Source of the DNA: JBLZUR01 sp048565625
GTDB lineage: Bacteria; Pseudomonadota; Alphaproteobacteria; Sphingomonadales; Sphingomonadaceae
Assembly (NCBI RefSeq): GCF_048565625.1
Contig: NZ_JBLZUR010000001.1
Coordinates: 134,141 to 198,140, forward strand
DNA length: 64,000 nt
Reading direction: 5' to 3'
Position numbers and translations under genes: made by a program. Under the pieces are notes generated by a model, which was not told where the DNA came from, made no database searches, and was given only the letters and a program-made list of their open reading frames with translations. Each line of letters opens with the position of its first letter. Position 1 is the stretch's first letter. Below are positions 56,983 through 64,000 of this stretch, in pieces.

Positions 56983-59900
56983 TCGCCCATCTCATCCGCT
57001 GGTCGGTCAAGAACCGCTTCTTCGTTCTGATCGGCATGCTGGCGCTGGTCGGCGCGGGCCTCTGGGCGGTACGATCCACCCCGATCGACGCCCTCCCCGA
57101 TCTGTCCGACGTGCAGGTCGTCATTCGTACCAGCTACCCGGGTCAGGCGCCGCAGATCGTCGAAAACCAGGTCACCTATCCGCTCACCACCACCATGCTG
57201 TCGGTGCCAGGCGCCAAGACGGTGCGCGGCTATTCCTTCTTCGGCGACAGCTTCGTCTATGTGATCTTCGAGGACGGCACCGATCTCTATTGGGCGCGCA
57301 GCCGCGTGCTCGAATATCTGAACCAGGTGCAGGGGCGCCTGCCGGCGAGCGCGCGCAGCGCGCTCGGGCCCGACGCGACCGGGGTTGGCTGGGTCTATGA
57401 ATATGCGCTGGTCGACCGCACCGGCCGGCATGACCTGTCGCAGCTGCGCGGTCTGCAGGACTGGTTCCTGCGCTATGAGCTCAAGACCGTGACCGGCGTC
57501 GCCGAGGTCGCCAGCATCGGCGGCATGGTCAAGCAGTATCAGATACTGCTCGATCCGGTGAAGCTCGCGGCCTACGGGGTGACCCACGCCCAGGCGGTCG
57601 AGGCGATCCGGCAGGCCAATCAAGAAGCGGGCGGGTCGGTGCTCGAGCTGGCCGAAGCCGAATATATGGTGCGCGCCTCAGGCTATCTGAAGACGCTCGA
57701 CGATTTCCGCGCGATCCCGCTGAAGACGGCGGCCGGCGGCGTGCCGATCCGCCTCGGCGACGTCGCCACGATCCAGATCGGCCCCGAGATGCGGCGCGGC
57801 ATCGCCGAGCTGAACGGTGAAGGCGAGGTCGCAGGCGGGGTCGTGATCCTGCGCTCGGGCAAGAACGCCCGTGAGACCATCGCGGCGGTCAAGGACAAGC
57901 TCGCCGATCTCAGGAAAAGCCTGCCGCCGGGCGTCGAGGTGGTCACGGTCTATGACCGCTCGCAGCTGATCGATCGCGCGGTCGAGAACCTCACCCGCAA
58001 GCTGGTCGAGGAGTTCATCGTCGTCGCATTGGTCTGCGCCCTGTTCCTCTGGCACGTCCGCTCGGCGCTGGTCGCGATCCTGACCTTGCCGCTCGGTGTG
58101 CTGGCCGCGTTCGTCGTAATGCGGTTCCAGGGGGTGAACGCCAACATCATGTCGCTGGGCGGCATCGCCATCGCCATCGGCGCGATGGTGGATGCGGCGG
58201 TCGTCATGATCGAGAACGCCCACAAGAGGATCGAACGCTGGGAGCAGGATCACCCGGACAGACATCTCGATGGCGAGATGCGCTGGATCGTCGTCACCGA
58301 GGCGGCGGCCGAGGTCGGGCCGGCGCTGTTCTTCAGCCTGCTGATCATCACGCTGTCGTTCATTCCGGTCTTCACCCTGGAGGCGCAGGAAGGCCGGCTG
58401 TTCGCGCCGCTCGCCTTCACCAAGACCTATGCGATGGGCGCGGCCGCGATCCTGTCGGTGACCCTGGTGCCGATCCTGATGGGCTGGCTGATCCGGGGCC
58501 GCATTCCGGCCGAGCAGGCCAATCCGGTCAATCGCTGGCTCACCAATATCTACCGGCCCGCGATCGACTGGACGATGAAGCGGCCCAAGGCAGTGCTGCT
58601 GATCGCGGCTCTGGTGTTCGCCACCACGGCCTGGCCGCTCAGCCGGCTCGGCGGCGAGTTCATGCCCAATCTCGACGAGGGCGACCTGCTCTACATGCCC
58701 TCGGCGCTGCCGGGCCTCTCGGCCGCCAAGGCGAGTGAGCTGCTCCAGCAGACCGACCGCCTGATCAAGACCGTGCCCGAAGTCGAAAGCGTGTTCGGCA
58801 AGGCCGGCCGCGCCGAGACCGCGACCGATCCCGCGCCGCTCGAAATGTTCGAGACGACGATCCAATTCAAGCCCCGCGACCAGTGGCGGTCGGGCATGAC
58901 GCCCGAACGCCTTGTCGACGAGCTCGATCGCCGGGTGAAGCTTCCGGGTCTCGCCAATATCTGGGTGCCGCCGATCCGCAACCGCATCGACATGCTCGCG
59001 ACGGGCATCAAGAGCCCGATCGGGGTCAAGGTGTCGGGCAGTGACCTCGCCGAGCTCGACCGCATCGCGCATGATGTCGAGACCGTGGCCAGGAGCGTGC
59101 CCGGCGTCAGCTCGGCGCTCGCCGAGCGGCTGACCGGCGGACGCTATGTCGATGTCGACATAGACCGCGCCGCCGCCGCGCGGTTCGGGCTCAACATCGC
59201 CGACGTCCAGGCCATCGTCTCCGGCGCGATCGGCGGCGAGACGATCGGCGAGACGGTCGAGGGCCTCGCCCGCTATCCGATCAGCGTGCGCTATCCGCGC
59301 GAATTGCGCGACAGCCTCGAAAGGCTGCGGGCGCTACCGATCCTGACGCCCGCGGGCCAGCAGATCACCTTGGGCACCGTGGCAAACGTCTCGATCGCCG
59401 AGGGACCGCCGATGCTCAAGACCGAGAATGCCCGGCCTTCGACCTGGGTCTACGTCGATGTGCGCGGGCGCGATCTTGCCTCGGTGGTCGGCGATCTGCA
59501 GCGTGCGGTGGCGAAACAGGTCAGGCTCTCGCCTGGGGTCAGCATCGCTTACTCTGGCCAGTTCGAATATCTCGAGCGCGCGGTCGACCGCTTGAAGCTG
59601 GTCGTGCCCGCGACGCTGCTGATCATCTTCGTGCTGCTCTACCTCATCTTCGGCCGCTTCGACGAGGCGGCGCTGATCATGGGGACGCTGCCGTTTGCGC
59701 TGACCGGCGGCATCTGGACGCTTTATCTGCTGGGGTTCAACCAGTCGATCGCCACCGGGGTCGGGTTCATCGCGCTCGCCGGCGTCTCCGCCGAGTTCGG
59801 GGTGGTGATGCTGATCTATCTCAAGAACGCGCTGGCCGAGCGCGGCGCACATCCGGACGCTGCCGAGGTCGAGGCCGCCGTGCGCGAAGGCGCGCTGCTG

Positions 59901-60122
59901 CGCGTCCGTCCCAAGGCGATGACGGTGGCGGTGATCCTGGCCGGCCTGCTGCCGATCCTGCTGGGATCAGGCGCGGGTTCGGAGGTCATGAGCCGGATTG
60001 CCGCGCCGATGATCGGCGGCATGCTGACCGCGCCCTTGCTCTCAATGTTCGTCCTGCCCGCCGCCTACCTGCTGTTGCGCCGGCCCAAGACCGATCCCAT
60101 CCCTCAACCCGTTTCATCATGA
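56979..60122 (+). CDS. cusA: Heavy-metal RND efflux pump CusA
   Basis: A 1047-residue proton-driven inner-membrane pump of the HME-RND group. Features: TPIDALPDLSDVQV near the N-terminus, NQVTYPLTTTMLSVPG, TM4 acidic motif GGIAIAIGAMVDAAVVMIENAHK in parts, GGEFMPNLDEGDLLYMP, METs in the pore domain and twelve helices. With CusB and CusC it exports Cu(I)/Ag(I); the exact ion is inferred from context. Confidence 0.94.
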   Translation: MIAHLIRWSVKNRFFVLIGMLALVGAGLWAVRSTPIDALPDLSDVQVVIRTSYPGQAPQIVENQVTYPLTTTMLSVPGAKTVRGYSFFGDSFVYVIFEDGTDLYWARSRVLEYLNQVQGRLPASARSALGPDATGVGWVYEYALVDRTGRHDLSQLRGLQDWFLRYELKTVTGVAEVASIGGMVKQYQILLDPVKLAAYGVTHAQAVEAIRQANQEAGGSVLELAEAEYMVRASGYLKTLDDFRAIPLKTAAGGVPIRLGDVATIQIGPEMRRGIAELNGEGEVAGGVVILRSGKNARETIAAVKDKLADLRKSLPPGVEVVTVYDRSQLIDRAVENLTRKLVEEFIVVALVCALFLWHVRSALVAILTLPLGVLAAFVVMRFQGVNANIMSLGGIAIAIGAMVDAAVVMIENAHKRIERWEQDHPDRHLDGEMRWIVVTEAAAEVGPALFFSLLIITLSFIPVFTLEAQEGRLFAPLAFTKTYAMGAAAILSVTLVPILMGWLIRGRIPAEQANPVNRWLTNIYRPAIDWTMKRPKAVLLIAALVFATTAWPLSRLGGEFMPNLDEGDLLYMPSALPGLSAAKASELLQQTDRLIKTVPEVESVFGKAGRAETATDPAPLEMFETTIQFKPRDQWRSGMTPERLVDELDRRVKLPGLANIWVPPIRNRIDMLATGIKSPIGVKVSGSDLAELDRIAHDVETVARSVPGVSSALAERLTGGRYVDVDIDRAAAARFGLNIADVQAIVSGAIGGETIGETVEGLARYPISVRYPRELRDSLERLRALPILTPAGQQITLGTVANVSIAEGPPMLKTENARPSTWVYVDVRGRDLASVVGDLQRAVAKQVRLSPGVSIAYSGQFEYLERAVDRLKLVVPATLLIIFVLLYLIFGRFDEAALIMGTLPFALTGGIWTLYLLGFNQSIATGVGFIALAGVSAEFGVVMLIYLKNALAERGAHPDAAEVEAAVREGALLRVRPKAMTVAVILAGLLPILLGSGAGSEVMSRIAAPMIGGMLTAPLLSMFVLPAAYLLLRRPKTDPIPQPVSS

Positions 60123-60133
60123 AGGAGAAGACG

Positions 60134-60523
60134 ATGAACCATGCACGACTGACCATTGCCCTCGGCCTCGCCGCCCTGACTGCCGCGTGCGGCAAGAAGG
60201 CGGAGGCCCCCGTTGCGACTGAGACCAACGAGGCGGCGCCCGCCGCGACCATGAGCGGCGACATGGGCAACATGTCGATGGCGCCTGACGCGAACGCCGC
60301 GATCAAGGCCAAGGGCCATGGCACCGTCACCGCGATCGACAAGGCGGCAGGCACGATCACGCTCGATCATGGTCCGATCCCGGAGGCCAAGTGGCCCGCG
60401 ATGACGATGGCGTTCAAGGCCGCGCCGTCGATCACCGATGCGGTCAAGGTCGGCGACAAGGTCGATTTCGACCTCTCGCTCAAGGGCAGCGATGGCGAGG
60501 TCACCGCGATCGCAAAGCAGTGA
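60134..60523 (+). CDS. cusF: CusF-like copper-binding lipoprotein
   Basis: A 129-residue protein with lipobox LTAAC (about residues 15-19), an Ala/Met-rich linker and a CusF OB-fold domain: GTVTAIDKAAGTITLDHGPIPEAKWPAMTMAF, given here in parts; the His, Trp and Met pair that bind Cu(I) are present. ATG 60134 has AAGGAG six bases upstream. Last gene of the cus operon; the domain is the same as the one fused to CusB. Confidence 0.88.
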   Translation: MNHARLTIALGLAALTAACGKKAEAPVATETNEAAPAATMSGDMGNMSMAPDANAAIKAKGHGTVTAIDKAAGTITLDHGPIPEAKWPAMTMAFKAAPSITDAVKVGDKVDFDLSLKGSDGEVTAIAKQ

Positions 60524-60771
60524 TCCGCTAAGTTCGACCGGAAAAAGCTGGTTGCGGCGCCGCTCCCGGGCGGCGACGCCCGTGCCGGCCGTCTGCCTGG
60601 CTGTGCGCCCGGTCGACGGTTGCGACCGGCAACGCCCAATGCCAGCGGCGTTTCCCTGCGCGATCACCGACAATTTGAGCACGCTTCGCGGATCGCACAT
60701 TGAACGTGCAAGCCGCCCTTGCTCGCGATAGCCTGAACGGCAAGGAGCCCAGTTTAGATGACCCAGCCAGT

Positions 60772-62019
60772 ATGACCTTGTTACCCGCGACACATCATGA
60801 TCTCGTGAGCGAGCTTGTCCGTCGTTGGCGAGACGATCCCGGCGCCACCTATCGCTCCTGGTTTCTGTGGGACGAACGGCTGAAAAACTTCCGCTCCATC
60901 CGTCGCGGGCTGCAGCAGGTGGTCGCAGAAATCGAAAGTGGGCGGTTCGGCGTCGCCTATCGCGGCTCGTCACTGGAAACGGTTGTCCACTCGATCGCCG
61001 AACAGCGGCAGATCTTCAAGGGCGCCGACCATGCCTGGCTGTGGAAGCCCAAGCTGCGCATTCCAGACATCTACGAAAGCCCGGACAACCAGCGGGCGTT
61101 CGGTCGCCTGCTCGACAATTGCTCGTGCTGCGATACCGCCGAGGAGATCATCAGCCACATCCGCAGCATAGACGCGCTCAAGATCAAGGGGCTGGGGCCG
61201 GCGGCGGCCAACCTGCTCTATTTCCTTCACCCGACGCTGGTGCCGCCCTTCAATACCGCGATCGTCAAGGGCTACAATGCCGTCACCGGCGCCAAGGTGA
61301 AGCTCGGGTCATGGGATCATTTTCTCGCCATGCGCGCCGGCATCCTCGACCTCAACGACCGTTACCGCGAGTTGCTCTCCAACGATCTCGGCGCGATCGG
61401 CGGACTGTTGTTCGACATTGGCTCGGGCCGCTATCCCGCGCCACCGCTGGAGGATGACGCAACGGCGGCCGACGACTGGCTCGGCAGATTGGAACATGCC
61501 AGAGCGGAGGCAAGCCGGCTCGACAAGACAGCCGCCGCGCAGGGCGAAACCGATCGCACGCACGCCGAAATCCAGGCCTGGCTGCGCGACCTCGGCCATG
61601 CCCTCGGTTACGATGTGTGGATCGCCGCCAATGACCGCGGTCGACTTCACGCTGGCTGCCCGCTTGGACAGGGATGCCTCGAGCGCCTTCCAGACGCCAT
61701 TGCGACCTCTCCCGGAGCGGACTCGATCCGCCTCATCGACGTGTTGTGGCTGGCGAAGGGTGGCGACGGCGTCGCCGCCGCGTTCGAGGTTGAACATTCG
61801 ACCTCGATCTACTCGGGGATCGTGCGCATGCTCGATCTGGCGCTGTCGGGGAGCGATCTGCACGCTGCCGCCGGGCTATTCCTGGTCGCACCGAATGCGC
61901 GCGAGCAGGACGTTCGCGCGCAACTCCGTCGCCCGGCTTTCAGCCGTATTGCCGATCTCGACTTCGCCTATCTGCCGGGGCTGTTGAAAAAAGGCCGGGT
62001 GATCCGATCGCGTTCCTAA
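60772..62019 (+). CDS. Putative nuclease, HhH-like plus PD-(D/E)XK-like
   Basis: About 415 residues, soluble. The central part has a helix-hairpin-helix-like segment (IDALKIKGLGPAAANLLYFL), common in DNA-glycosylase and restriction proteins. The C-terminal part shows RLIDVLWL and AAFEVEHSTSIYSGIVRMLD, compatible with the Asp...Glu-x-Glu core of a PD-(D/E)XK endonuclease. I cannot name a family. ATG 60772 is a choice; TTG 60700 would add 24 residues. It lies alone before the transposase and may be a defence gene. Confidence 0.6.
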   Translation: MTLLPATHHDLVSELVRRWRDDPGATYRSWFLWDERLKNFRSIRRGLQQVVAEIESGRFGVAYRGSSLETVVHSIAEQRQIFKGADHAWLWKPKLRIPDIYESPDNQRAFGRLLDNCSCCDTAEEIISHIRSIDALKIKGLGPAAANLLYFLHPTLVPPFNTAIVKGYNAVTGAKVKLGSWDHFLAMRAGILDLNDRYRELLSNDLGAIGGLLFDIGSGRYPAPPLEDDATAADDWLGRLEHARAEASRLDKTAAAQGETDRTHAEIQAWLRDLGHALGYDVWIAANDRGRLHAGCPLGQGCLERLPDAIATSPGADSIRLIDVLWLAKGGDGVAAAFEVEHSTSIYSGIVRMLDLALSGSDLHAAAGLFLVAPNAREQDVRAQLRRPAFSRIADLDFAYLPGLLKKGRVIRSRS

Positions 62020-62055
62020 CGGGTTCCCTGCTTCGACACATCGGGAGCAGCGGCC

Positions 62056-63480
62056 ATGATGGGTGAGCAACAGCGAGGCGGCAAGGGCGCAAGCTGGCGG
62101 GCGCTGGGAGCGATGATCCCCGCCGATCATATGCTGCACAGGATAGACGGGCTGATCGACCTGGGTGAACTGCGCGATGCGCTCGCGCCGCACTACAGTT
62201 GCCGTGGGCGTCCCTCGATCGCGCCTGAATTGCTGGTCCGCATGGCGCTGATCGCTCGCCTCTATGGCATCACGTCGGAGCGCCGTCTGTGTGAGGAAGT
62301 CCGCTTCAACCTCGCCTATCGCTGGTTCTGCCGATTGCCGCTCAACGCGCCGGTGCCGCACCACTCGACGTTTAGCAAGAACCGGCATGGCCGCTTCCGC
62401 GATGCTAGCATCTTCCGCATCCTGTTCGAGCAGACGGTGCGGCGCTGCGCCGATGCGGGGCTGATCGCCCACAAGGATGCCGCAATCGATGCATCGTTCG
62501 TCGCGGCCGATGCAAGCTGGCAGCGCAAGATGCGGGACGCCGACATGGCCGCGCCCCGGCTTCCCCGCCCGGTTTGTGAATGGCTGGCGGATCAGGCCAA
62601 TGCTCCACCGCAGGAACATGGCGTACCGCGTGGCAAACCGGCCGAGGTGTCACGCACCGATCCGGCGTCGGCATGGTCGGCGCGCACGGCGCGGGGCCGG
62701 TTCGGCTATGCCTTCAATGTCCTGATTGACACGCCGGGAGGGGTGGCGATCGACGTGGAGGCCAGTCCCGCCCGCTTCGCCGCGGAAGTCGATGCGGGGC
62801 GGACCATGCTGGCACGGGCCGACAATCGGTTCGGCTATCGGCCAAAGCGTGTCGCGGCCGACACCGCCTATGGCAGCGCTGCGTTCCTGGCGTTCGTCAC
62901 CGATCGCGGCACCATCCCGCATATCCCGGTGCTGGAACGATCCGAACAGACCAAGGGCAAATTCCCCCGCGAAGCCTTCCGCTATGAGCGGGAGCAGGAC
63001 CGCTATGTCTGCCCCGCTGGGAAGATACTGCCCTTTCGCGGTGCCGATCGTCGGGCGGGCTTTCTCCGATACAGCGCCAGTCCTGCCGATTGCCGCGCCT
63101 GTCACCTCAAACGGAAATGCACCGCAGGCAGCAACAGGTCGGTCACGCACAGCGAATATGAGGACGTGCGTGAGATGGTGCGCGGCGAGATGCAGACGCC
63201 GCTATTCAAGCGGTCGATGCGGCTGCGCCGGGGTGTCGAGCGGGTGTTCGCCGATGCCAAAGGCAAGCGAGGGCTGACCCGCCTGCACCTTCGCGGACTG
63301 CGCGGTGCCGAAGAAGAGTTTCTGTTGGGCGCGGCCATTGCCAATCTCGTGCTGTTAGCCCGCACCGACGCAAGACCGGCCCGGAACCGTCGCCCGCCCC
63401 CGGTGCCGGAACGCATCGAGCGCATGGCCCGGATCAGCCGTGGCCGGTTCGAGCAATCCTACTACGCGACGATCTTCTGA
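62056..63480 (+). mobile_element. IS1182-family-like transposase gene
   Basis: A 474-residue DDE transposase with N-terminal DUF772-type region (GRPSIAPELLVRMALIARLYGI, RFNLAYRWFC, HHSTFSKNR), Asp in AAIDASFVAADAS, Asp in VAADTAYGSAAFL, a Cys cluster (CPAGK, CRACHLKRKC) and Glu in RGVERVFADAKGKRG. The reading frame is complete. Ends of the IS are not certain: TTCCCTGC at 62024-62031 is repeated inverted at 63509-63516, inside the next gene. Confidence 0.88.
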
Positions 63481-63486
63481 CGCCGG

Positions 63487-64000
63487 TTAGCCGGGTTCGC
63501 GCTCGGCCGCAGGGAAGTGGCGATAGAAGGTAGAACGGCCGACCTGGAGCAGCTTCGCGACCTTCGCCGGTTTGTCGCCAGCCTTGAGCAGCTTGCGGGC
63601 GGTATCGAGCATGTCAGGCGTCATGACCGACTTGCGGCCTCCGCCCGTGCCGCCCTTGGCCCGTGCCGCTGCCAAACCGGCAATCGTCCGTTCCTTTATC
63701 AGTTCGCGCTCCATCTCCGCGACAGAAGCGAGGATATGGAACAGCAGACGGCCCGATGGGGTTGCCGTGTCGAACCCGTCCGTCAGGGACCGGAAATCAA
63801 TCTTCCGAGCGGACAAGTCCGCCGCCAGTTCGATCAGGCCCCCGATCGATCGGCCAAGGCGATCGAGCTTCCATATCACCAGCGTGTCACCGGCCCGCAC
63901 GAAATTGAGAGCTTCGGTCAGACCGGGACGGTTCAGCTTCGCGCCGCTCACCTTGTCGGTGAACAGCTTTTCACAGCCAGCCTTGGTCAGCGCATCGGTT
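63487..64000 (-). CDS. Serine recombinase (resolvase/invertase family), 3' part
   Basis: The frame runs from the right window edge to 63487. Visible: EKLFTDKVSGAKLNRPGL, LVIWKLDRLGRS, ELAADLSARKIDFRSLTDGFDT, LLFHILASVAEMERELIKERT and a C-terminal HTH (KPAKVAKLLQVGRSTFYRHF). These are typical of small resolvases/invertases that act on res sites of Tn3-type transposons or invertible DNA. The catalytic Ser near the N-terminus is outside the window. The gene ends 6 bp from the transposase stop, tail to tail. Confidence 0.9.
   Translation of the reverse strand, partial: TDALTKAGCEKLFTDKVSGAKLNRPGLTEALNFVRAGDTLVIWKLDRLGRSIGGLIELAADLSARKIDFRSLTDGFDTATPSGRLLFHILASVAEMERELIKERTIAGLAAARAKGGTGGGRKSVMTPDMLDTARKLLKAGDKPAKVAKLLQVGRSTFYRHFPAAEREPG

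Noticed and set aside
62024..63516. TTCCCTGC inverted repeat as IS1182 ends
   Set aside because: Eight bases only, and the right copy lies inside the recombinase gene; true IS ends could not be fixed without comparison to an empty site.

Overview
The window looks like an accessory region (plasmid or integrative conjugative element) of a high-GC alphaproteobacterium, most likely a sphingomonad. This rests on protein style: an AvhB/VirB-type transfer system, a LuxI plus two LuxR proteins, sphingomonad-like CopA/CopB, FixLJ, and many ATGA/GTGA stop-start overlaps. No rRNA, tRNA, CRISPR or replication initiator was recognised.

Region 1 (1-15.85 kb, minus strand) is a conjugation module read right to left: two tandem LuxR regulators, a LuxI acyl-homoserine-lactone synthase, a PhyH-type dioxygenase, a TrbM/KikA-like protein, VirB1-VirB5, an EexN-like lipoprotein, VirB6, a VirB7-like lipoprotein, VirB8-VirB11, the coupling protein VirD4, and the start of an LPD7 protein cut by the window edge. 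A perfect 16-bp palindrome 57 bp upstream of luxI is a good lux-box candidate, suggesting quorum-controlled transfer.

Region 2 (15.85-22.8 kb) holds a winged-helix-like unknown, an ICMT-like/DUF2933 pair, and a plus-strand operon of a beta-CASP RNase-like hydrolase, a thymidine/AMP phosphorylase-like enzyme and a PRPP synthetase. A decayed small gene and a FixJ-like regulator preceded by a MerR-type promoter follow.

Region 3 (22.8-43.9 kb) is copper resistance: CueR and a P1B ATPase; CopC-CopD; an anti-sigma/CnrX-like sensor/ECF sigma cassette; CopA-CopB-DUF305; FixL-FixJ plus a lone receiver protein; a scar zone with truncated CorA, a YafQ/DinJ toxin-antitoxin pair and an integrase remnant; and a minus-strand operon aldDH-adhP-copA2-copB2-MFS with DUF411 downstream. 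Four promoters share an AGGG(G/T)-N13-TGCGTAT(T/A) element and probably define the ECF sigma regulon.

Region 4 (44-60.5 kb) contains small secreted His/Met-rich proteins, a GH130-like enzyme, and an unusual minus-strand operon: two small lipoproteins, a membrane-anchored FNR-ferredoxin reductase, a bis-His (two H-x13-H) membrane cytochrome-like protein, a seven-CxxCH cytochrome, DUF1622, and a Cys-rich Csp1-like copper-storage protein. I read it as a candidate trans-membrane metal-reducing and copper-storing system. A second MerR-family regulator, its probable operators, and a plus-strand CusCBAF-like efflux operon complete the region.

Region 5 (60.5-64 kb) has a possible nuclease (helix-hairpin-helix-like plus PD-(D/E)XK-like), an IS1182-like transposase, and a serine recombinase cut by the right edge. 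All identifications come from reading the sequence; no database search was run.
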